From positions 558,001-622,000 of the forward strand of contig NZ_CP045246.1 in the NCBI RefSeq assembly GCF_035189165.1: DNA of 64,000 nucleotides, in the 5' to 3' direction. The stretch is from Arthrobacter sp. JZ12 (GTDB taxonomy: Bacteria; Actinomycetota; Actinomycetes; Actinomycetales; Micrococcaceae). How positions within the stretch are numbered: the stretch's first letter is position 1; the number at the start of each line of letters is the position of its first letter. Of the stretch, positions 51,670 through 59,487 are shown in pieces. The notes under the pieces were generated by a model. That model was not told where the DNA came from. It saw only the letters and a list, made by a program, of their open reading frames with translations, and searched no databases. Both the position numbers and the translations under genes were made by a program.

Positions 51670-52320
51670 ATGTCACGCGTTGCAATCATCGGAGGCCACG
51701 GAAAGGTGGCACTGCATCTCTCCCGGATCCTCACCGGGGCCGGTCATGAGGTGAGTTCGATCGTCCGGAACCCGGATCACCAGGAGGACGTGAAGGCAAC
51801 GGGTGCTCAGCCCGTCGTCGCGGACGTAACGAAGCTGTCGAGCGGTGAGTTGGCCGACGTCGTTCGCGGCCATGATTCGGTGGTCTGGTCCGCCGGCGCG
51901 GCGGGCAGCAGCCCGGAGGATACTTACGCGATCGACCGGGATGCGGCAATCCGGTCCATGGACGCTGCGAGGGAAGCCGGCGTCGATCGGTACGTGATGG
52001 TGTCCTACATCGGCGCCCGGAGGGATCACGGGGTTCCCGAGAGCAATAGCTTCTTCCACTACGCGGAAGCCAAGGCGGCGGCCGATGAATATCTTCGCGG
52101 CACCGATCTCGCCTGGACAATCCTCGGCCCAGGAGCGCTGACTACCGATCCCGGTAAGGGCACGATCGAGGTCTCCGGCGAGCCGCAGCAGAACTCCGTG
52201 CCGCGGGAGGACGTGGCGCAGGTGGCCGCCGTGGCGCTGGGCAACCCACGCACGGTGGGCAAGTTCATCCAGTTCAACAGCGGCGAGACACCCATCGCGG
52301 AGGCGCTCGAGGTCGTGTAA
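51670..52320 (+). CDS. NAD(P)H-binding atypical SDR (NmrA/YtfG-like)
   Basis: A 216-residue Rossmann protein with cofactor loop IIGGHGKVALHL (6-17), DVVRGHDSVVWSAGA (about 62-76) and YVMVSYIGARR near residue 116, then HYAEAKAAADEYLR with the Tyr-x3-Lys. It belongs to the atypical SDR a5-like group that binds NAD(P) and may act as a redox sensor or reductase. AAAGGAAC precedes the ATG at 51670. It lies divergent from the protease and upstream of a terminator. Confidence 0.87.
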   Translation: MSRVAIIGGHGKVALHLSRILTGAGHEVSSIVRNPDHQEDVKATGAQPVVADVTKLSSGELADVVRGHDSVVWSAGAAGSSPEDTYAIDRDAAIRSMDAAREAGVDRYVMVSYIGARRDHGVPESNSFFHYAEAKAAADEYLRGTDLAWTILGPGALTTDPGKGTIEVSGEPQQNSVPREDVAQVAAVALGNPRTVGKFIQFNSGETPIAEALEVV

Positions 52321-52340
52321 CCCCTCGTGCCATAACTTCG

Positions 52341-52377
52341 GCGCTGCCCCCGCTTCCTTCCGGAGCGGGGGCAGCGC
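52341..52377 (+). terminator. Hairpin terminator
   Basis: A perfect 14-bp stem (52341-52354 with 52364-52377) and a 9-nt loop (TCCTTCCGG), followed by TGTGTCTC. It starts 21 bp after the stop of the NAD(P)H-binding protein. Confidence 0.85.
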
Positions 52378-52395
52378 TGTGTCTCGCAGTCCGCG

Positions 52396-52424
52396 GTGAC
52401 ACCTACCGGCGATCCACCTAGGAT
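52396..52424 (+). promoter_or_regulatory. Promoter of the CYTH-CHAD gene (leaderless)
   Basis: GTGACA (52396-52401) and TAGGAT (52419-52424) are 17 bp apart, five and four matches to the -35 and -10 consensus. The ATG at 52431 is 6 bp after the -10 box, so transcription should begin at the start codon. Confidence 0.55.
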
Positions 52425-52430
52425 TCCCCT

Positions 52431-53963
52431 ATGCCTCCCAAACACTTGGTTGAGATTGAGCAGAAGTTCGACGTTGACAGCAGTACAGTGCTGCCCGCCC
52501 TGGAAACCCTCCCCGGCGTCGCTCGGGTCACCCAGCCCGTGGAGCACCAGCTCGAGGCAGAGTACTTCGACACCGGCGACCTCCGCCTGACCTCCCGCGG
52601 TATCACCCTGCGCCGGCGCACCGGCGGAAGCGACGAGGGCTGGCACCTCAAACTCGCACCGGTCGACGGTGCCCGCCACGAGTACCACGAGCCCCTCAAA
52701 TCGTCCGACGCCGGCGTGCCGGCTTCACTGCTGCGCCTGGTTCGGGTGCACGTCCGGGATCAGGCGCTCGACGTCGTGGCCCGGCTCCGCACGGCCCGCA
52801 CCGTGCGCACGCTACTGGCTGACGACGGCGGTGTGCTGGCCGAGGTGAGCGACGACGTCGTCAGCGCCGAAACTCTCCTGCCCGCACAGGACAATCTCGA
52901 ACAGAGCAGCCAGAACTGGCGTGAGTGGGAGGTGGAGCTTGTCGACGGGTCACGGGACCTGCTTGAGGCAAGCCAGGCATTGATGGCCGACGCCGGCGTC
53001 GTGCCTGCCGCCCACCGGTCCAAGGCCGCCAAGCTGCTTGATGCGCATCTTCCGAAGGGACAGAAGCCCGCGAAGCTGAAGGCTAAATCGCCGGCCGGAG
53101 AGGTGCTGCTCGCCTACCTCGAAGAGCAGGTTCATGCACTGCTGGAACAGGATCCGCGCGTGCGGCTGAACGAGGAGGGCGCCATCCACAAGATGCGCGT
53201 CGCCACCAGGAAGATGCGCTCAGCACTGGCGACGTATCGCAAGCTGCTGGCTGATCCGGAAACGGTCAGCTTCCTGAGGGGCGAACTGAAACTGCTTGCC
53301 GGCATTCTCGGGGAAGCCCGCGACGCCGAGGTGATGCGCGAACGCCTCGGCGCACTGGTCGCGGAGCAACCGGACGAACTGGTCCTGGGATCGGTCGCAC
53401 GCACCATCGACATCGAACTCGTCACCACCTACAAGAAGGCCCACGCCCGGGTTCTTGGGGCGCTGGGAAGCACCCGATATCTCCATCTGGTCGAGACACT
53501 CGAGGCTCTCCTGAAGGAGGCCTCGCTGTCCGACCTCGCCCGGAAACCGGCAGGCGCGGTCATCCCCGAGCTCCTGGACCGCGAGGTCAAGCGCCTGCAC
53601 AAGGCTGCGAAGAGGGCGAAGGGCAACCCTGCCGGCATCGGTGACCACCCAGCCCTTCACCAAGCGCGCAAGGACGCCAAACGCCTGCGATTCGCCGCCG
53701 AAGCTGCAGCCCCGGTGAGCAAGAAGAAGGCCTCACGGCTGGTTGAGGCCGCCCACGGAGTCCAGAAAGTTCTGGGCGATCACCAGGACACCATCGTGAC
53801 CAGGGAGCTTCTGCGCCGGCTCGGCGCAGCAGCCGCCACAGAGGGCGAGAACGGCTTCACCTACGGCCGTCTCCACGCGCTCGAGGAGGCTACGGCGCTG
53901 AAAGCCGAGCACCGCTTCCACCGGGAGTGGAAGAACTTCCCGTCAGTCTCGCTGACCAAGTAG
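52431..53963 (+). CDS. CYTH and CHAD domain-containing protein
   Basis: A 510-residue protein. The CYTH domain (about 4-195) carries the EIEQK (ExExK) metal/triphosphate motif at residues 8-12 and EAEYFDT. The CHAD helical domain (about 215-505) has conserved His-Lys-Met-Arg-x-x-x-Arg-Lys (HKMRVATRKMR) and HQARKDAKRLR. CYTH acts on triphosphates or cyclises ATP; CHAD binds polyphosphate and is found on polyP granules. The promoter predicts a leaderless mRNA. No polyphosphate kinase is adjacent. Confidence 0.92.
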   Translation: MPPKHLVEIEQKFDVDSSTVLPALETLPGVARVTQPVEHQLEAEYFDTGDLRLTSRGITLRRRTGGSDEGWHLKLAPVDGARHEYHEPLKSSDAGVPASLLRLVRVHVRDQALDVVARLRTARTVRTLLADDGGVLAEVSDDVVSAETLLPAQDNLEQSSQNWREWEVELVDGSRDLLEASQALMADAGVVPAAHRSKAAKLLDAHLPKGQKPAKLKAKSPAGEVLLAYLEEQVHALLEQDPRVRLNEEGAIHKMRVATRKMRSALATYRKLLADPETVSFLRGELKLLAGILGEARDAEVMRERLGALVAEQPDELVLGSVARTIDIELVTTYKKAHARVLGALGSTRYLHLVETLEALLKEASLSDLARKPAGAVIPELLDREVKRLHKAAKRAKGNPAGIGDHPALHQARKDAKRLRFAAEAAAPVSKKKASRLVEAAHGVQKVLGDHQDTIVTRELLRRLGAAAATEGENGFTYGRLHALEEATALKAEHRFHREWKNFPSVSLTK

Positions 53964-53989
53964 CTGGCCGGGGAGCCGCTCGGCAAGTA

Positions 53990-54016
53990 AGCGCTCGCCG
54001 ACGCAGCGCTCGCCGA
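53990..54016. repeat. 12-bp direct repeat between convergent genes
   Basis: AGCGCTCGCCGA occurs at 53990-54001 and 54005-54016, 3 bp apart, in the 70 bp between the CYTH-CHAD and EEP stops. GC-rich and partly self-complementary, so it may help termination. Confidence 0.45.
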
Positions 54017-54033
54017 GCGCGCAGAAGGCGCCG

Positions 54034-54762
54034 CTACTCCGTGACTTTTGGAGCGGCGTCGTGCCCCTTGCCGTGTTCACTTGCGTCGCCGTCGCGATAG
54101 TCGGCGAGCACAAGGATCGGCAGATGGTCCGAGGCTCCCTGCGGCAGGGTCTCCACCTTCTTGATGTCGAGTCCGCGCGACGTGGCGAAGTCGAAGTGCC
54201 CGCGGAAGAACATGCCGCGCGTGTAGGTGGAGCGGTCGCTCAGCGAGAGGTCGTAGCCGGCGTCGTTCATCCGCTCGCTGAGCTTCTGCGTGAAGAACGG
54301 GTAGTTGAAATCCCCGACCATCAGGGTGGCGATGCTCTTGCCCATTCCCAGCAGTTCGATGTGCGCCGCATTGATCTGGTGCCGCCGCAGCGAGTTCGAC
54401 GCCGTCAGCGGAGCAGCGTGGAAGGATCCGGCCACCAGCGTGTGGTCGCTTTCCAAGTCAAGGAACTTCACGCCGATGAGCCGCTCATGGGCCGGCGTAA
54501 GCACCCGGTCGTGCAGCGACTTCTTGAGCGAGAACGCGTCCGCCCGCACCATGTCGAACCGGTCGCGCCGGTAATACATCGCCAGGCCCAGCCGGTTCTC
54601 CTTGGTGGCGGTTGCCATCTGAAGGCCGCCGACGACGTCGGGCAGGTCCGACGCATCGCATTCCTGCAGGCAGAGCAGGTCCACGTCGTAATCCCGGACG
54701 AGGGCTTCCAGTTCTCCGCTCGCCGTATGCTCCCGGAGGTTGTAGCTGATCGTGCGTATCAG
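54034..54762 (-). CDS. Endonuclease/exonuclease/phosphatase family protein with probable CTG start
   Basis: A 242-residue EEP-fold phosphodiesterase. Metal and catalytic motifs visible are LQECD (Glu), GDFN near residue 150 and GASDHLP near residue 217. The N-terminal strand with the metal-binding Asn (SYNLRE) is coded upstream of the first GTG (54684) and needs a start at the CTG at 54762, which has AAGGAG 7 bp upstream. No ATG, GTG or TTG occurs earlier in frame before a TGA. Starting at the GTG would lose the Asn strand. Substrate may be nucleic acid, sphingomyelin or inositol phosphate; not determinable. Confidence 0.75.
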   Translation of the reverse strand: MIRTISYNLREHTASGELEALVRDYDVDLLCLQECDASDLPDVVGGLQMATATKENRLGLAMYYRRDRFDMVRADAFSLKKSLHDRVLTPAHERLIGVKFLDLESDHTLVAGSFHAAPLTASNSLRRHQINAAHIELLGMGKSIATLMVGDFNYPFFTQKLSERMNDAGYDLSLSDRSTYTRGMFFRGHFDFATSRGLDIKKVETLPQGASDHLPILVLADYRDGDASEHGKGHDAAPKVTE

Positions 54763-54832
54763 GGCCGTGCTCCTTCATCTGTGGGGGTAAGAAGCACGCT
54801 TAGTCTAGGACAGCCCGGCCGCACGTGACGGT

Positions 54833-55945
54833 TCATGACTCCCCGAAAAGGATGACCTGTCGGATGGCCTTGCCGTCGGCGAGTTGGTCCATTGCCTCAT
54901 TGATGTCCTCGAGCCGGATGTGCGAGGAGATCAGGCTCTCGACCGGCAGCTTGCCTTCCCTCCACAGCTGCGCGTACTTGGGGATGTCCCGCTGCGGCAC
55001 GGCCGAACCGAGGTAGCTGCCCACAATCGTGCGGGCCTCGGCGGTGATTCCCAGCGGCGCTATGGACGCACGCGCGTCGGGCGCCGGAAGACCGACAGTC
55101 ACGGTGACACCGCCGACGTCGGTAAGCTGCACTGCGGTCTCGAAGGCCCGGGCGTTGCCGGCCGCCTCGATCACCACCGGCGCCTTGAGCCCGTTGTCCA
55201 GCGCCTCCTGCGGCGTATAGACGGCGGTGGCGCCCAGTTCCCTCGCGGCTTCCAGCTTCTCGGGGACGGCATCGACGCCGATTACATCGCCGTTGCCCAC
55301 CGACAGCGCAGTGATGAGCGCTGCCATCCCGACGCCGCCCAGCCCCACCACGACGACGGCGTCGCCCTCCTGCGGCTGCCCCGTGTTGAGAACGGCGCCG
55401 CCTCCGGTGAGCACGGCGCAACCGAGCACCGCCGCGATCGCGGGCGGGACGTCGTCGTCGACCTTCACCACCGACTTGGCGTTGACCACCGCGTGCGTCG
55501 CGAACCCCGACACCCCAAGGTGGTGCTTGATGTCCTGGCCGTCGCGGTGCAGCCGTTGTGCGTCGCCGAGCAGCACACCGGCATTGTTGCTGGCCGAGCC
55601 AACCGAGCAGGGGAGCTTGCCGTCGGTGTGGCAGTTCTTACACTCGCCACAGCGCGGCAGGAAGGCCATCACCACGCGGTCGCCCTCTGCCAGCCCGACG
55701 ACGTCGTCCCCCAACTGCTCCACACGGCCCGCCGCCTCGTGCCCCAGCAGCATGGGAACAGGACGAACGCGGTTGCCGTCCACCACCGACAGGTCCGAAT
55801 GGCACAGACCGGCGGCCTCGATGCGGACCAAAATCTCGCCGGGACCGGGCGGGTCGAGGTCCACCTCGCCCACCGTGATCGGGCGGGACTGCGCGTACGG
55901 CCGCTCGCGGCCGATCTCTTCGAGGACTGCTCCGGTGATCTTCAT
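54833..55945 (-). CDS. Zinc-dependent NAD(P) alcohol dehydrogenase
   Basis: A 370-residue medium-chain dehydrogenase with catalytic-zinc ligands in AGLCHSDL and LGHEAAG and structural-zinc Cys in CGECKNCHTDGKLPC. The NAD loop is GLGGVGMAAL. The class III (mycothiol/glutathione-dependent) branch has similar length and a similar VGSASNN linker; this one may use mycothiol, but a plain alcohol dehydrogenase cannot be excluded. AGGAAGG precedes the ATG. It lies 23 bp after the mycothiol-type (MDMPI) gene in the same operon. Confidence 0.85.
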   Translation of the reverse strand: MKITGAVLEEIGRERPYAQSRPITVGEVDLDPPGPGEILVRIEAAGLCHSDLSVVDGNRVRPVPMLLGHEAAGRVEQLGDDVVGLAEGDRVVMAFLPRCGECKNCHTDGKLPCSVGSASNNAGVLLGDAQRLHRDGQDIKHHLGVSGFATHAVVNAKSVVKVDDDVPPAIAAVLGCAVLTGGGAVLNTGQPQEGDAVVVVGLGGVGMAALITALSVGNGDVIGVDAVPEKLEAARELGATAVYTPQEALDNGLKAPVVIEAAGNARAFETAVQLTDVGGVTVTVGLPAPDARASIAPLGITAEARTIVGSYLGSAVPQRDIPKYAQLWREGKLPVESLISSHIRLEDINEAMDQLADGKAIRQVILFGES

Positions 55946-55968
55946 CGATGACCTTCCTAGGGAGGGGA

Positions 55969-56739
55969 TCAGGTGGTGGCGGCCACGCGCCGTCGTAATT
56001 CTGCTGCGGCGGGCTGCTGAACCATGTCCGCCGGAAGAGCACCCCGGCCCCACAGCCACAGCAGAACCTCGGAGGGGTCGCCGCTGACAACAGCGTCGGG
56101 TTCGTCGCCGGCCTCGGTGGCAACCTCGATGTCGTGCGGGAGCAGTCCCACGAACCAGCGTTGTCCGCCGCTTTCCAGGACCACGCTTCCGGTGATGCCC
56201 TCCGGGTTGGGTTCGGAGCCGCGGGCCGATCGTCCACGCTGGAACATGACGGTGAGTACCTCGTCGATGCCGTCGATTGCGAGTTCGCGGTCGATGGGGT
56301 GCACGTCGTCGACCGCGGTCTCAAGGTCGTAGCGGTGAATTGCGGTTTCGTGGGTCAGGCGGCGGATCCAGAAGCTCACGGTCTGGTCGTCGGGCATCCA
56401 GGATTCGGCGGGATCGGAGGGCTGGTGCGAATCGAACTCGCCGGTCAGGCGGCTGTAACCGAGCTCCAGCTGGGCGGCAGGATCAAGGGCGAGGACGTCC
56501 TCCGGAATCCACCGCCCGGTCGGCTTCACGCCCGTCCGAACCACCTCCGCCTTCTGCAGGTAGAGCAGCGCGGTGTGGCGAACCAGTTCCTCGATGTCCC
56601 ACCCGGGGCAGGAGGGCACACGGGATGAGAGCGCGCCGTCGTTCTGTGCCGAACGGGTGAGCTCGAGCATGCGCCCGAAGTCCTTGTCCAGGTAGGTGCG
56701 GTACTGATCAAGCCCGAGTGCGTAGGCGTAGTCGGTCAC
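55969..56739 (-). CDS. Maleylpyruvate isomerase-like mycothiol-dependent protein
   Basis: A 256-residue DinB-like helical-bundle protein of the MDMPI family: N-terminal SCPGWDIEELVRHTALLYL (about 43-61) and C-terminal RRLTHETAIHRYDLE (about 126-140), where three conserved His/Glu residues bind zinc in characterised members. Mycothiol-dependent members isomerise maleylpyruvate or conjugate toxins; others have unknown function. GTG start; overlaps the upstream HAD gene by 4 bp and is followed by a zinc alcohol dehydrogenase, which favours a thiol-linked detoxification role. Confidence 0.86.
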   Translation of the reverse strand: MTDYAYALGLDQYRTYLDKDFGRMLELTRSAQNDGALSSRVPSCPGWDIEELVRHTALLYLQKAEVVRTGVKPTGRWIPEDVLALDPAAQLELGYSRLTGEFDSHQPSDPAESWMPDDQTVSFWIRRLTHETAIHRYDLETAVDDVHPIDRELAIDGIDEVLTVMFQRGRSARGSEPNPEGITGSVVLESGGQRWFVGLLPHDIEVATEAGDEPDAVVSGDPSEVLLWLWGRGALPADMVQQPAAAELRRRVAATT

Positions 56740-57446
56740 CGGTTGTTCCCTTCCGAACGGTGCTGAAGGCCGTGGAGCTTCCCGGCCGCGGCGGCGTTGA
56801 GGAGCGTCCGAACGTCTTTATACACCTCGACGGCGCCGGCTTCGCGGAGCTCGGCCTCGCTGGTGCCGCCGGTCGTCACGCAGATGGTGGGGATGCCCAG
56901 CTTGTTGGCCGCAATCACGTCCCAGACCGCATCGCCGATGAAGAGCGTGTCCTGGGGTGTCAGGTCGGCGACCTTCATTGCCGCCTCGAGGATGTCGGGC
57001 GCGGGTTTGCTGATGCCCGTGTCGGTGGCGTTGGTCGCGCCGGTGATGGCGTCGTCGGCGTCGATCACCTGGCGTAGCACGCGCAGTTCCTCCTCCGAAG
57101 CGGAGGTGGCCAGTACGACGGCGAGTCCCTGCTGCGCGCTGTGCCGCAGCAGGTCGGCGGCGCCGTCGAACGCGCGAAGGGCAGGCCACTGGGCGGAGAA
57201 GAGCGCGCCGTGGGTGTCCTTCAGGGTCTCGTCCTGGTCGGTGTCGCGGTCTTCGCCGATGAGGTGCTCAATCAGGGTGCTGCCGCCCATACCGATGGTT
57301 CGGTGGATGGAGGCCATGGGCACGTCGTGGCCGAAGCGGCGGAAGGCCTGCCACCAGGCGAGCGTGTGGAGGTAGTTGGTGTCGACCAGGGTGCCGTCGA
57401 CGTCGAACAGGATGCCGCGGATGGCGCCGTCGGAATGTTCCGCCAT
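56736..57446 (-). CDS. HAD family hydrolase (phosphoglycolate phosphatase-like)
   Basis: A 236-residue HAD phosphatase. Motif I is FDVDGTLVD (14-22) with nucleophile Asp15, motif II LATSASEEE, motif III GISKPAPD and motif IV FIGDAVWD. The cap 1 insertion after motif I places it with beta-phosphoglucomutase/phosphoglycolate phosphatase-like proteins. Substrate unknown. GAGAGG precedes the ATG. It is first of a three-gene operon with MDMPI and alcohol dehydrogenase. Confidence 0.88.
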   Translation of the reverse strand: MAEHSDGAIRGILFDVDGTLVDTNYLHTLAWWQAFRRFGHDVPMASIHRTIGMGGSTLIEHLIGEDRDTDQDETLKDTHGALFSAQWPALRAFDGAADLLRHSAQQGLAVVLATSASEEELRVLRQVIDADDAITGATNATDTGISKPAPDILEAAMKVADLTPQDTLFIGDAVWDVIAANKLGIPTICVTTGGTSEAELREAGAVEVYKDVRTLLNAAAAGKLHGLQHRSEGNNR

Positions 57447-57523
57447 GTGCTGCCTCTCTCGTGAGGTGGTAGATCCGGCTAACCTAGCCTGTCTCAGGAG
57501 GAAGCCGCTGTCGAGCGGTGGTG

Positions 57524-58714
57524 TCAGCCGATCAGCCGGTTACGCGCGGAGAGTACGGCCGTTGCGCACAGGGCGAGCATGAGCGCGGCCGCGGCACTGA
57601 GGGGGAATGTCCAGCTGCCGGTGAGGTCGCGGAGGGCGCCGAACACCACCGGGCCCACCGCCGCGATCCCGTACCCTACGGACTGTGCCATTCCGGAGAG
57701 CGAGGCGGCCTGCTCGTGGTTCCCGGTGCGGAGGCTGAACAGTGACAGCGCGATGACGATGAGACTTCCGCAGCCCACGGCTCCCACCACCACCCACAGC
57801 AGGGTGAGCTGCGGTGCGATAGCGAGGCCCGCGTAGGCGAGGAATGCGAGCACGCTGCTGCCAAGAGCAATCGGCCGCTGATCCGACGCGTGCTGCATCA
57901 CCGTGCCGGCGACCAGGCTGGCCAGCACGCCGACCATCAGGAACACGGAGGTGTGCAGGCCAGTGGTTTCCGCAGGGATACCCAGCTCACGCTCGATGCT
58001 GGGCAGCCACGCGATCAGAACGAAGAACGCAAGCGACTGCAGCCCCATGAAAAGCGTCACCTGCCAGCCCAGCGCCGACTTCCATGGGGAACGCAGCCTC
58101 CCGGCAGGCCCGTCGACTGTCGCTGCAACGCGATTGCGGGACCGAAGCTTTGGAAGCAGGATGGCCAACGCGATCAGCGCCAGCCCCGCCCAGATCCCCA
58201 GCGCGAGCCGCCAGCCGTAGGCGCTGGCATTCGCGAGGGGTACGACGACGGCGGCACCGGCAGCGGCGACGGCCCCCTGGGCGGCGGTATAGAGGCCGGT
58301 CACCGAACCGACCCGCAGAGGAAGGTCCCTCTTGACCAGCGAAGGGAGCAGGACATTCAGGAAGGCGATGCCGGTTCCGATGAGCACGGTACCGATCCAC
58401 ACGGCGGCTTCCACCGGGATGGAACGGCCGAGAATTCCTACTGCAATGAGCAGGAGCGCCATGACCAGTGCGCGGTCAAGGCCGAACCGACGTGCGAGCC
58501 CCGGAGCCATCGGGGAGAAGACAGCGAACGAGATCAGGGGAAGCCCCGTCAGCAGCCCCGCGGTGCTCGCGGACCAGCGGAACTCGGCGCTGATGTCGGG
58601 GATCACCGGGCCGGCGATGACGAAGCCCACCCGCAGGTTCACGGCGATGAGCAGGACGCCGAGGAGGGCCGCTCCGAACCGCATCGTGCGTAGTGTTGCT
58701 GCCTGATCAACCAC
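57524..58714 (-). CDS. MFS transporter (CynX/NimT family)
   Basis: A 396-residue MFS protein with about 12 membrane helices. It has the early ISAEFRWSASTAGLLTGLPLISF region, the loop APGLARRFGLDRAL after helix 2 and GMAQSVGYGIAAVGPVVFG near helix 10, matching the CynX/NimT (2-nitroimidazole/cyanate) group. Transport direction and substrate unknown. GTG start; the upstream acetyltransferase gene overlaps its start by 8 bp, so the two are coupled. Confidence 0.88.
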   Translation of the reverse strand: MVDQAATLRTMRFGAALLGVLLIAVNLRVGFVIAGPVIPDISAEFRWSASTAGLLTGLPLISFAVFSPMAPGLARRFGLDRALVMALLLIAVGILGRSIPVEAAVWIGTVLIGTGIAFLNVLLPSLVKRDLPLRVGSVTGLYTAAQGAVAAAGAAVVVPLANASAYGWRLALGIWAGLALIALAILLPKLRSRNRVAATVDGPAGRLRSPWKSALGWQVTLFMGLQSLAFFVLIAWLPSIERELGIPAETTGLHTSVFLMVGVLASLVAGTVMQHASDQRPIALGSSVLAFLAYAGLAIAPQLTLLWVVVGAVGCGSLIVIALSLFSLRTGNHEQAASLSGMAQSVGYGIAAVGPVVFGALRDLTGSWTFPLSAAAALMLALCATAVLSARNRLIG

Positions 58715-59420
58715 GTCGGCGCAGGCTCGCCAGAGACTGCCGCTGGTGGCCCCCCTCGTCGAAGTTGCCGGGTGCGAGCCAGGCCTGAAACGCCCTTTTT
58801 AGTTCGGGCCATTCGGAGTCGATGACGGAATACCAGGCGGTGTCCCGGCTCCGACCCTTGTAGACCGTCGCCTGTCGGAAGATTCCTTCGAAGGTGAAGC
58901 CGAGCCGCTCTGCCGCCTTCCGGGAGGGGTCATTGAGGCTGTCGCATTTCCATTCGTAGCGACGATAACCAAGCTCGTCGAAAATGTAGGACATCAACAG
59001 GTAATGAGCTTCGGTGGACAGCGGGGTTCTCTTCAGCGCAGGTGAGAACGTCACGTGTCCTACTTCAATCACGCCGTTCGACTGATCCTGCCGCATCAGC
59101 GCAAGGGTTCCCACCGCCCTGCCGGTACCCAGATCGATGACCGCGTAGTGCAGGGGGTCGTCAGCCTGTGTGCTGGAGGACACGTAGTGTCGATGACTCC
59201 CAGGGCTATCGAAGGGACCGGACGGCAGATACGTCCAGTCCCGGTCATCGGTAGCAAGGGAGTAGGCGGAGTAGAGGTCTGCCGCATGAGAGTCGGCGTC
59301 CAGAGGTTCAAGTCGACAGAATTCGCCCTCAAAGATGGTTCGTTCCGGCGCGGGACGAGAGGTCCACTCGGGTAGCGGCTGCCCGATCGGTTGGCCGTAT
59401 TCATTCAGTCGCCCGGACAT
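58707..59420 (-). CDS. GNAT family acetyltransferase (RimJ/RimL-like)
   Basis: A 237-residue acetyltransferase. FCRLEPLDADSHAADLYSA, WTYLPSGPF and IEVGHVTFSPALKRT (about 118-132) followed by GYRRYEWKCDSLNDPSRKAAERLGF are the landmark segments of the GNAT_acetyltr_2/RimJ group. It may acetylate ribosomal N-termini or aminoglycoside/small-molecule amines. Overlap with the MFS gene suggests they protect against the same compound, but that is inference. Confidence 0.88.
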   Translation of the reverse strand: MSGRLNEYGQPIGQPLPEWTSRPAPERTIFEGEFCRLEPLDADSHAADLYSAYSLATDDRDWTYLPSGPFDSPGSHRHYVSSSTQADDPLHYAVIDLGTGRAVGTLALMRQDQSNGVIEVGHVTFSPALKRTPLSTEAHYLLMSYIFDELGYRRYEWKCDSLNDPSRKAAERLGFTFEGIFRQATVYKGRSRDTAWYSVIDSEWPELKRAFQAWLAPGNFDEGGHQRQSLASLRRRG

Positions 59421-59487
59421 CGATTCTCTTCCTCAAAGGTGCAGTATCAGCGAGAGAAATCTTACCGGCGTTGCCGGTTCTGCAGAC

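Noticed and set aside
52381..52431. PHO-box-like repeat before the CYTH-CHAD gene
   Set aside because: Two ACCTA words occur, but 15 bp apart, not 11, and they overlap the -10 box.
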